Source of the DNA: Clavelina lepadiformis | Lineage: Eukaryota > Chordata > Ascidiacea > Aplousobranchia > Clavelinidae | Assembly (NCBI RefSeq): GCF_947623445.1 | Contig: NC_135244.1 | Coordinates: 20,336,860-20,400,859, forward strand | Reading direction: 5' to 3' | DNA: 64,000 nucleotides | Shown here: in pieces, positions 24,201 to 35,058 of the stretch | Numbering within the stretch: the stretch's first letter is position 1 | Layout of the letters: every line of letters begins with the position of its first letter | Made by a program: the position numbers and the translations under genes | Notes under the pieces: generated by a model | What the model was told of the DNA's origin: nothing | Seen by the model: only the letters and a program-made list of their open reading frames with translations | Database searches by the model: none

Positions 24201-25805
24201 GGAAACTAAATTCAGTCAAGCGTATTTAATCACAAATTATTGTGCTTTTTGCTGTTGCAGATCTTTGCAAACTTTTGGAATATTTGCTTTTACAGAACTA
24301 CATTCTTACGCAACATTCTTACATCACAAAGCTTCAGCGCAATATTACTGTACATAGCGTGCGAAAATTTCATTTGCTTTGATGTAAACCGCATCAAAGA
24401 GTGATGGCTAGCATACACTTCTAACATTCTGCAGAGCACCACGCGGCCGCGGGCCGCACGGAACAACCTGGCGGGCCGCTGGTTGCACATGTCTGCTTTA
24501 AGACAAACATGTTTCTATTGTCAATTTGCGCATTTTGCACAAGTTGCTGAAGGGCTTTCTTAAATTTCTATGTCCATTACAACGTAAACTGACAGTTACA
24601 TAAAAAAAATTCTTAAAAACTTTATGAAAAGCATGCGGCGTATTTGACTCTATAGGCAATTCGAATATGATTCATCCTTAGATCGCAAATGGCTGCTTAT
24701 TTATGAACCATTCAACAAATAACAATGAATCAATATGTCAGCTCGATGCCAGAGTGGTGAGAACGTTAGACTCAAAACATTTTCCGGCAAAGTTTAAATC
24801 ATTTTAACAAAGGATGAATAATATCCAAACATCATAACATTTTAGGGCTGACAATCTAACATTAAGGCTAAAAATGATCACCTCTCGAGAGTTCCAGCAA
24901 TAAATGAACCAGTAACATAACCACCACCTCGAGCAATAAGCACGAGGGAAAGATCATCGATGGACGAGCCTAGATTTGCTGCCAGTGTAGGAAGTGCAAG
25001 GCCCAAGATGGTCAAGCTGGCCCCCTTAAAAAACATAAATATCTGTGTTTCATAAAATATACTGATGAACAAATTCCAGGTTTTGTCAAAAAATTGAAAG
25101 CTTTACTCTCAAACGCTCAAAATAGTGAGTATTTAGTTAAATGTTGCCTATATTTAAGCTGTTTTTAACTATCTAGTACAAACTTTTTCAAAACAGCCAG
25201 TGCAACTGAAAGGATGTTTTAGGGCTGCCTTAAAGCTGTGAAAACCACAGCTTAAAAAAGATTTTGTACAGATGCTAAATCATGAAGTTACGAAACAACC
25301 GGTTATGGAAGCTCAAGCACACTATGCCTAATAACAACAAGTGCAGATGCCGGAATGCAATCGCAGCACACAAAAGCTAAACGCAACCACATGTGCTAAT
25401 ACTCCGTAGTGGAAAGTGTTCCACCTGCATACATGAGACTCAGCTATGTGGACGCCAAACTTTTTTATCTTCGCACCAATTTACAATAAAAAACAAAGAA
25501 AAGCTGGATGTTTGATCGCCAATTATAATAAAGAATTGGGACTTCAGTGCACGCCATCAAGCCAAAATCTGCGTGTTTGTAAGCAAGGTTTCTCGTCAAA
25601 AACTGCCATACTTTCCAGTTGGGCTAATACTTACCAATCCCAGAAACCCTGCTCCAAGAGTTGCGGTCAAAAAATAACGAGCAGCAGTGGTAGAGACGTC
25701 AGGCTTAGAATCTTCTGTTGTTTGGTCCTGCTGTGGCGTCCCATCTTCTCTCAGAAAATTTTCTGAAGCTCCTTTGTCGGCAATGTTATAATTTTCTTCT
25801 GACAT
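21257..25805 (-). CDS. MFS transporter, MFSD4B/NaGLT1-like, array copy 3
   Basis: Nine exons (minus): 25805-25635, 25024-24882, 23591-23449, 23278-23105, 22877-22688, 22561-22347, 22241-22058, 21630-21445, 21329-21257. Consistent phases, about 492 aa, stop TGA. Start MSEENYNIADKG, with an in-frame leftward extension ignored because it lacks homology to the other copies. Twelve TMs expected. Marks: GLALPTLAANL, ARGGGYVTGSFIAGTLER, ANVLCLYLWGKKSGPVLQFL (G where most copies have E), SESPGLAYSRDVSADL and LPIPVGFLI. The extracellular exon-4 loop has NSS sequons. The cytosolic C-tail keeps the shared pattern (DNPAELDNLQ). WASHRITFDGR replaces the usual WANRYITINGR at the end of TM10. Intron 2 is 1,290 bp and contains a 502-bp hAT element and a tRNA-like fragment. 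Closest by eye to copy 6. Confidence 0.92.
23994..24495. mobile_element. Non-autonomous hAT element in intron 2 of transporter copy 3
   Basis: Terminal inverted repeats CAGGCATGTGCAACC and GGTTGCACATGTCTG match at 14 of 15 positions. The element is flanked by perfect 8-bp target duplications CTTTAAGA (23986-23993 and 24496-24503), the hAT signature. GC-rich GGGCCGC/GCGGGCC motifs lie near both ends, as in many hAT MITEs. Length 502 bp with no transposase ORF. Confidence 0.92.
24738..24808 (+). pseudogene. tRNA-like fragment (Leu/Ser-type), possibly a SINE head
   Basis: Contains GCCAGAGTGGTGAGAACG followed by TTAGACTCAAAA. This resembles the D-arm/A-box (TGGCCGAGTGGT) and anticodon arm of class II tRNAs. 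Further on, AGTTTAAATC resembles a decayed B-box (GTTCGAATC). No acceptor stem closes and the T-arm is weak, so it is a degraded tRNA or tRNA-derived repeat inside intron 2 of transporter copy 3. Confidence 0.35.
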
Positions 25806-28800
25806 AATTTTACACAAATTTAGGCATCTATAAAATATCAAAACACCATGAAACCAACCAATGCACATATATTTTATTATTGCAATGCAGAGTTGAAAAG
25901 CAATTCAAGCTCAAGTTCTCTGCCTAGAGTTGAGCAAAGACAACCTAAAATGTGACAATCATCTGGTAAGTCAACACGAATCTAGACAATATTTTGTTGA
26001 CAACTCTTGCTATAGGCCTATGTGGTGCATCATTATACTCACCATGGATTATTTTGCCCTTACAGTGAATTCTGCATCCAGAAGCGGCAGCTGCCATTTA
26101 CCGGCTTGGCAAATAGTAGTTTTAATAGCTAGCCGGTACCGGTACCATACTCAGTCTCAATAAACCATTTGAGGGCTCCCTCAATATTATGCCTGTGCAG
26201 CTATATTTTGAACAAAGTACATAAATGCATGTATTGGAAAATAAGTGAAGCACAGAGCTGGGCATATGCAAAACCTGCATGAGCATATCCATGCAGTAAT
26301 TGGGACCCATCTCGCAAGTGTAGTGTAGCGAAAGGGCCAGCCTGCCAGTTGATAATTCCCAAAGAGATGCGGCAGACTCACAGTTTAGTTTTATTATTAT
26401 CAATGGTCAAGTATATCAACTGATAAGCCGCGTTAGACTTTGCATTTGTGGTGCTTTCTAAATGCGACAGCGGCAATCTACATCAGTATATTGGTAACAC
26501 ATTACTGTGCATTTTTCCTTTTTATCTGACCTTCGACCTTTTGTATATTTACAGCAATATACTAACACAAGTAATATTTTACCCAAAGAGCATAATTGGC
26601 TTTATCAAAATGAATGACAATGTCAATAAAATGAACTTTTTTATGGATATGTTCTGGCGAATTGACAGCGACTGCAATAACATCATACGCTCAGGCTGCA
26701 GAAGTTTTTACGGTCGGTATCTGGCTATAACTTTAGCCTTAGCAAATAGACCGCGAATTCAAATGCTGGGCAAGCTATATTTGCCTTGCGACCGCAACAA
26801 CGAAACTTGTGTAGGCAACCTATACCTTAGCTTTACGACCGTGACGAAGCCTTGTAACTGCATACATTAGTCAACAGCAAAAAGCACTTAATCACAGACA
26901 ACAACAACCATTAGCAGATACAGTACAATTACAATTGCATTATGCTGCATTTTATTGCTTTAGGCAAAATTAACAGAGTTTTGGTTTTTCGAACAAAAAG
27001 AAAACAGACGATTCGGAAAAAATAAACATTTAAAGTATGTCTGTGGCTTCGTGCATTTTCTGGTGTTTAGCAGGACTTTCTTTTTTGCACACTTCTGATA
27101 ATCGCCCATAACACCTCAGGTCAGAAGATCAAGCAAAAGCCATATCTAGGCAATTTAATAAACAACCCATCGTTTCGCCATACTACTCACTTCCTACCAA
27201 ACGTCGACATATTTAAAAAAAGGAATCAAGTCAATTCATGTACTTCCGGATTGACCAGCTGCAGCTTGGTGGTCTGTGCTTTCTATCCTATACCTGTTAT
27301 AAATTGTCAGAAAAAACTGTTGAAGATTTACAATCATACTTCTCTGATATAACATACAGTTACCTTTTTATTAGCCATGTTATTCTTAATAATCATAAAA
27401 CATAATATGTGTTACTTAGACAAGTTGTACTACAGTAATTGCGACATCAACAACCAGCGCTGAATCATTGGTTTCCCATTGTAGACGTCCCATCGGACAA
27501 TTTGAAATTTGGCTAAATATCGAAGGTGATTGAGATGATTCAACAAATTGCCAATGGGTGATAACAAACTTGCCAAATTCCGTATTAGTTCCAAGAAAAT
27601 AGCCAAGTAAGAAAATTAAATCATATGTCATAGTTTATATGAAAAACATTTTGATACCCACTACAAGGTCTATATTCGTACGAAAATTTTTAAACTTAAA
27701 AAATTTAATGCAGACATTTTTATAACCTTTTGAAAAAGGCTTTGCAGGTTATTACGCAACATACACGCAATAACGCACCTCTGAAAACTGAGTGATCATA
27801 AATCTGCCAAACTCTATCGACAAATCCGAAATATCTTAGTTAGTGCATAATCGCCCCAAACTTTGCTAAATTGGCGATATTATCCACGGCTTTTCAAAAA
27901 GCTAAAAATACAAACTAAAAGAAAGCCTGTAGATTTTCAACCTACAATTATAGCTTAACATAGACGACTGGTCGATTTTACCAAATGTAGGCTATATATT
28001 TTTAACACTTTTCTCGATTTTACCCCACTTCTTGTTTACCATTTTTCTCTAAAGTTTACAGTCTATACTCTAAGTCTTAACTAACCGATGAAGAATAGTG
28101 TGACATCGTTTCTTTGTCACGTTCAAATCTATTGTACAGAAACGTCTGCGTAATAGTTGTTCTCTATAGTTTTTGATTTCGTGTTCGTGTTGATGAGTCG
28201 TAACGCTAAACATTTTCCTCCAAGAGTTGACTGCTTGTCCTGTTTATGTTTAATCATAAACAAATCTGTAAGTTTCTTTCACTTCACTTCACAAAGGGTC
28301 GCTTTCTTGATAAACGTCTTTGAATATGACACTTCGCGACAGCAAGAAAGATGACGTAACCTCGTGCATGACGGGATACCGATTACAAAAGGTAGGGTAA
28401 ATATAAACACACGTCACCGGTACTTCTCCTTACCACTTACGTCAGTTCAAATCAGAAGCGAACAATAAAGTTATTTTTGTCACGTACGAACGTTTAAAAA
28501 AATAAACAAAAAATAACAAACAGAAAATGAAAATCAGTAGAAGTATACGATGTATTTGGTAAGGGAAAAATGTAATGTTAAGCAAAATAAAGTTTGCTGC
28601 AATTTCTAGTCTCAGGGGGAATGAGCCAGAGGTTAATTTGGCCATTACCATGTCTAGACTTAAATCTTCATGTCATCACGTGCCGTTAGCCATGCCTAGA
28701 CGAGCATAGCCCAGCCGAAAAGACAACGTAAAACCTCTACAAAGCATTAAATATGTGAACATAATCAACTATTGCGCATCAAGTGACACCTACAACAAAA

Positions 28801-31800
28801 CGTGACTGCCAAGCCTATGATGAAGTAAGTAATTCTCTTTTCAAAACACAAACCAAGCGGATATTAATGAAGTATTCTCTCATCACCTTCCGGCACTAAC
28901 ATGCTCTATACTCGTTGTGTTAATTCTGTATAAAAAATAACATAGTTGTGTGATTAGTACAGCTAAAGCAAGGTCAGAAAATTTTTAAAATCTAATATTT
29001 GCAATATAAAAAATGGCTGGCTTCGGATGTTACCACATGACCTTCGTCAGAGTAGCCTATACATAAACGCAGGTGCAATGCAAATAGCTAGAGGTATAAA
29101 AAAACTTGAGATGGAAAAAATAAAAGTTAGAAAAACGTTTTGGCAGAATGTCACTGTGAGATGTACAGAGACGATTGAGATAAATGATAATGCGCACGTG
29201 TAAACAATAAAAGTAACTACGTTAAATAATTACAAACAAGGTCGTTATAACAACATACTTTTAGAAGACTTTAATTATTGTTTGTTTTGAAGTGAATTTC
29301 GTTGATTGATAAGAAGGACTTTCCACAATTTTTGTGGCGTATGTACTGTTTTTTGTTTGCCTGCTTATGCTTGTACCAATTGCAAGTGCATGGCACTTTG
29401 CTTTTTCTGCTTGAGCTCTTTCTACAGTCTACACTGTTACACTGTACTTATTGCATGTCTTTAACCATTAGATGCTTCTCTTTTTTTGTCCACCACACGT
29501 TTGTGTCTTTTAGAGACGAAAGTCATTGTTTATTGAATACAACTTCAGCTGAGCTTATTTTCATTAGTTCTTGAACAAGAGTATAAATTCAAAGCAATCT
29601 CAAAAACTTTTTAGCAATATAGTCCACAACTACTTCTAGATTAAAATGCCCACGTCATGAAACCTAAGGAGTAAGGACAGAAGAGTAATTACAAGTTGCG
29701 ACTTGTTACTTTTTTTCTAAGCTTTCGTTACATTCAAAAGGAAAAGTACCTAATGGTAATATCCCTTCACAAACAAGAATTCAGAGGTCATACAAATCAT
29801 GAAAGAAAGAATTGGAATGCACAAGTTTGTTTAATTTCATTGGACCATTCTTAGATGTTAAATTATAGCATATATGAGTAATGTAGTTGAAGTAAATAGC
29901 GTATAAAAGAAATAACGGTCTACATTACAGCTGGTACAACTAATATCTAATGTAACTAATGTACTAATGTAGAGAGTGGTTCTTATTTCATCAAAAAACA
30001 AGATCAAAACCAACATTGTATTACGTTGTTCAACGAAAAGATGCAAAATACGGTTTGCGTAAACATTCAGGCCATTTGGGACCTATTCCGAGGATGATAT
30101 ATCATCACTATTGTATACCGTCATTACATAGCCGTCAAGGCTATAGCTAGGGAAGCGTTTTGCCGAACTAAACATGTCAACTACGTCCCTGCTTAAAAAT
30201 ATGTTGTTAAATGAAATTTAGCAGTAAAAATGTTAGGTGCCAAAATTCTAAAAACTTTACGGTCGCAAGTGTCGCATTTACCTCAATGTGCTGTAGCTAT
30301 ACGACTTAGCCCTAGCCTATGTACAATTTGTACATTGACCTGTGGTTCTAAAACTGGGAAGTGCACCTCCTTGCGGGCCGCGAGAAATGACAAACTTTCT
30401 ATGTGTTACGACTAATCATGCTTTCATAACCAAGCTTGACAGTCAATTGCTGTCGGTTGTCAAATATTTGGTTTCGAAAAAGCAGCTACATTCTTCCCAT
30501 TGATGAAAGTTATTTGCAAATAAATTGTTATTCTGTTTAATGTTTTTTGATCTTGCAACAGGGTAGGGCACGAGTTTTTTGGCATCGTCAAAAAAGTCAA
30601 AAGGATTTCAAAAATTTTAAGAATCCCTGACATACAGTAGACGTACAGTGCTACCTATTGAAAGTTATTATTACTACATTTCTGCCACGATCAATGATAT
30701 AGATTCGGTATGCGCGTTCTTAGTGCTTGTTGGATGTTTAACATTTTGTTATGTTAATATTTTGTAGTGATCATTTTTATATGTAATTTACATTTTGCAT
30801 TATTATTGTTTAGGCCAGCAAAATAAACCTGAATAACTGCTTTTGATTTATGAGGGTATCTTAATTACTTAATTACTTAATAACTTAATTTACCTGTTGA
30901 ATTATCTGACTCAATTGTTGCGTGCGGTTAGAATATAAAATATTATAATATATTTGACTGAAGTTTAGGAAATCTCTAGACAAAATTTGCAACCTCCTAA
31001 TTGTTCTTAAGAGTTAGAACGCAATAGAGTAAGATATTTTTGGTTACACATTAACTAGTGTAAGTTATACCAAACTTCAATCAATTATTGCAAAACCCTT
31101 TTACAAGAAATGATGTAATGGTATTACGAAATACCACTCAGGCCGCTACAAACCTATACTGTACGGGCATTTTTTCTTACTTTATATACCTGCTTTATGC
31201 AAACGATTTTTCTTACCATGACATTGCTTTAAGTAAACATTGTCAACTTAACAAGATTTTCAACTTGTGAGTTTCATAACAAAATTATGAAACTTAAACT
31301 GAACAAAAGTTACTATTAAACTTAAGTAATCACCGGATAACCGAAATTAATAAATACGTATTCAATAACTATGGTCAGAGTTTAAATTTCAGTTTCCAGT
31401 AAAAATTTCGGGTTCGTTTTCCTTGATCACTCAGCCAAATCATGAGGATGATGGGCCTATGTCGCCACTGACGCTTTGTTTTTGTCTTTTTGACACTTTT
31501 GTACTTATTTTATTAGTATCTTAGTACAGTATATGCAATACCTTCATGCCTGGCGGCCATTGATTCTGCAAGATTGCGCTTGCTGCAGACTATAATTTGC
31601 AACACGATAGTGCAAACTTGTGTTTCGTACTTTGCACTTTGCTCTTTGCATAAGTCAGTAATTTAATCAGCAAACTTATACAAATTTAGCTTACTTGTTA
31701 ATTGTTATCGTGTTTCTTACAAGTGTGCTTACGTGATCCCTTGGCCAAGGCTTGGCCTTCAAGAAATATTTTTAATACCTTTTCTGCGTAAAGTCAATTC

Positions 31801-32816
31801 TAAGGGTACGCCAGAAAATGGCAATCACAATGAGATATAATGAGAAATGGCGGTTATCAGTATTTCCATTTGTGTTATAACAACAGCCCTTTTCAACAAA
31901 GATTAAGTTTTTAATCATTACCCTGAAATAACCCAGCTTCCACTAAATACCTTAGCTAAATTCTTTTGATGAGTTGATCAATTTTATTCAATATATTATA
32001 TAGTGCTAATGCCATATAGTACTAATACAAAGTCATAGAGACATGTGGCTTGCAGTGCCATTTTTTTGTGTAACCAATTACGTAACAGCTGTAATTAGTG
32101 TCGTGTCAGCACCAGTATAGTACTGTAGCCGCCTGTGAAGCTTAAATGGGAACACCCCTTCAAGAGTAATAATTTATCGAAGTTACTAAAGAACGGCGGC
32201 TTCACACGTAACAATCCTCATATTCACGGATACGTTACAAACATAATACACTATATAGACATATAGTGTACGATTATATTAAGGATATTGGTACATACCG
32301 CTTTCCTAATTCTATGCAGGCTCGACTGCAATGGGAAAGGGACTTTAGGTGTTGGTAAAAAAGTTAACGACTAAAACGGTCAAAGTTGAAAAAGTTACCC
32401 CGGTTGACGGTACCGCGATAAAGTAACTCAGTACGTTTGGATTGCAGAACCGTACTGTTCCGTTGTAGTGCCAAAACCTGTCTTATAGTGATGTCATAAA
32501 TTTTATTCTGATTGTGGTTTTAAATCAGCATAAAAAGTCATAGCGCACTTAAAATATTTAATATTAAACACTGGCATATTGAGCTAAATTGAGAATTAAA
32601 GTTGAAAGTTTGGATAACTTCTTCATAACTGCGCATGCGGTCAACTGCGTAAGTTGCATGTTGACATGCAGCAGTCAAACAAATAGCTATAAATAAACAT
32701 ACAAATAACTATGTTTTACTCAGCAGTAACTCGTATTTATACCCATCACAATTCTTATGTTTTAGTCAAAACTCTTGTCAAAACCATAACTGCATTTGAT
32801 ATATGTCACAATAGAG

Positions 32817-33289
32817 CAGGGGTGACGAACCTATTCGATGACGCGGGCCACTTTGTCAGTTACGGCTGAGCAAGCGGGCCGCACAATTTTTTTAACATTT
32901 TGCATAATAATTAGCATTCAAGCACAACCGCTTCATTTGGCAGATTTTTAGCTGCTCCCGCGGCCACAAAAAATACATCGATTGAGTGCGGCAATCTATT
33001 GAAGACATACTGCTGCGACTCAGTCAGCTTTTGATATCGCATTGCGCAAAGATTAGAAACAGGTGAAAGAAAGTTCAAGACTGCTGGTCTCACCGGACGC
33101 TTCGTTCAAGACTGCTGGTCTCCCGGACGCAAAATTTAACCCTAAATTCCGGACATGTCCGGAATTTTCCGGACGGTATGGCAACCCTAATTCCTATAAG
33201 TCCTATATGCCTTGCATGTATGGGCGTTTGTCAAATCGTTTGGTGGGCCGCACAAAATTGTTTGGCGGGCCGCAGGTTCGTCACCTCTG
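32817..33289. mobile_element. Non-autonomous hAT element with perfect 8-bp target duplication
   Basis: The left end CAGGGGTGACGAACCT and right end AGGTTCGTCACCTCTG are inverted repeats (15 of 16). Flanks are CAATAGAG on both sides (32809-32816 and 33290-33297). The interior holds a short direct duplication (GACTGCTGGTCTC at two places near 33077 and 33110) and, around 33120-33190, a second hAT-type end (TCCGGACGG...GGCAACCCTAA). That suggests another element nested within it or captured by it. Length 473 bp; no transposase. Confidence 0.9.
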
Positions 33290-34236
33290 CAATAGAGGGA
33301 CAGGTTTTGACACTACACCGTACCGTACTGTTGAAAAGCGCATAGTAACGAAAAAAAACAATTGTAATAAACATGAAAGAACGTTTGTTTAAAAATATTT
33401 TAAGCGTAAAATGTTAGCAAAGCTTGCTAAATAGTAAGAGCATAACGATATGGGGATGATGGTGGTGTGGCTTGCTTTTAGGTTGGCCTAAAGCCAAGAC
33501 TAATAGTCTTACTGTTAGACTCCGAGATAATTGTCTTTGACTCCGTTGCGTTTACTGTCTCTATAATGTTTCTTCAAATCAATACCAGCTTCATAAAGTC
33601 TAATTGTTATATTGTCCGAATAGGTTGTATCAAATTAGAAACATTTACACCATCTTTCCACATTTAAACAAAGCTATAACTCGAATTCAGTAATGATTCC
33701 AATTCCGAATAATTCAGCAATAACTTCGATTCAGTAGAACAAAAGAAATAACTCAGAGAGAAGAGAGCGATTTAGACCCAACATTAGCTTTTATATTCCC
33801 GTATTTTAACCAATGAGCGAATGCCAAGCTAGCTTTTACCATCACACGTATACACTTGTCCATGTTACATTCTAAGCTTTTATCACAAAGAACTAAAATC
33901 GATTTACATCGGGTACAGAAAACCACTTGACACACTTAACTACGTCACATGTCGATTTGTAACTAAGATTGAGTAAGGATTAAACTAGGAACAATACATT
34001 TCAAATTTGTTTAGAATTTAACTGGAGAAACAAAAATTGCTTAACAAATGCCAATTATAGAACTTGTTTAATTTTATTATATCCAAACGCCACAACGATA
34101 AAGACATTTTTTCAAAAAAATGATGATTTGAGTCTTTAGTGAAAACTTGGGGTTTTTGCAAGTTACCAAACATGGTAAAGTTTTCGCAAATATTTCAGAA
34201 AAGTGTTGCCCACCCCTATACTCTGAGGTTGAAGTA

Positions 34237-34735
34237 AGGCTACCATATGTCCTCTTTTAGGAGGATTTGTCCTCTTTTCTAAAGAAAAATGAATGGTCCT
34301 CCGAGGACACTGAAAAATGCCCAAATGTCCTCCTTTTTTACATTTTGCGCTTTCTTGCTTATATTTTCAACAGAATTATATGTTTATGTGACTTTTCGGC
34401 ATGAGGTCTAAGTCAAGTCAAATGACTTTTCACTGACAGGCGACAGCATGAGGTCTAATCATTTTTCTTATCATTGTTTTAATATAGACATGCACAAAAT
34501 CTAAATAAACCAAAGCTATAATGCCAAAGAGGAACACTGTGTTTTCTAATGAACTGCGGCAGAAGTATCCTTATTTTAGAAAAGGATATAATGATTTTGA
34601 AGCTGAATGCATTACTTGTGCATATGCGTATAATTAGCCAAAAATATGAGATAAATTCTTTAAACGTAAAACTTTACTTGCATTGTACTTGCTGGAAAAA
34701 TTGTCCTCTTTTTTGGCGATAAAAATATGGTAGGC
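34237..34735 (+). mobile_element. Truncated hAT-like transposon with residual transposase start
   Basis: Ends read AGGCTACCATATGTCCTC and, inverted, AGGCCTACCATATTTTTA. The flanks GTTGAAGT and GTTGAATT are a probable imperfect 8-bp target duplication. Inside, 34521-34637 encodes a 38-residue ORF beginning MPKRNTVFSNELRQKYPYF and ending in a CxxC pair (ECITC). This is like the N-terminal zinc-finger region of hAT/ZBED-type transposases, after which the ORF stops and the remainder of the gene is absent. An internal deletion derivative; boundaries are accurate to a few bases. Confidence 0.65.
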
Positions 34736-35058
34736 CTAGTTGAATTGATCTGTAATAAGGGATACCTTGCCAGCAGGGGACGCCTTACCGTAATTTTTAG
34801 GCTTACAGACATGTATGCCTAAATGACATGACATTTTTAAGCACAGGTTTCGAAAGTCCAAAGTAATAGGTTACGTTTCTTAGCCCTATATCCAACTTCA
34901 AGCCGGAATTAGGCATAAACTATGCCGGGCTAAACGCTAATCCAGTAAACCGATTACAGTATATTTCAACAGTCATAGGATTCAATGTGTTTTGATAAGT
35001 TAGGTTAATGCTCAAATCATAACATTCTGACATTGCAGACATATTAAGGCCTAAAATC

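Larger units (their letters stand above)
25806..35058. other. 9.2 kb gene-poor gap between divergent transporter copies 3 and 4
   Basis: Upstream regions of two head-to-head transporter genes. No coding exon could be supported; the longest ORF (26448-26870) has no domain, no family resemblance and skewed composition. Contents recognised: a hAT element with intact target duplication (32817-33289), a truncated hAT-like element with a transposase N-terminus (34237-34735), and a possible hAT-like scrap near 30330-30385. This is the largest gene-free stretch of the window and would hold the promoters of both copies. Confidence 0.55.

Noticed and set aside
26448-26870. 140-codon plus-strand ORF in the gap between transporter copies 3 and 4
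   Set aside because: No domain, signal or family resemblance, AT-driven composition, and no supporting splice or neighbour context. Likely a chance ORF.
27416-27631. 71-codon minus-strand ORF with protein-like composition
   Set aside because: Reads plausibly but has no recognisable family and no matching exons on either side; not enough to call a gene.
30330-30385. GTGGTTCTAAAACTGGGAAG...GCGGGCCGCGAGAA as a hAT end
   Set aside because: Resembles Charlie-type hAT ends, but no inverted partner or target duplication was found, so it was not called as an element.
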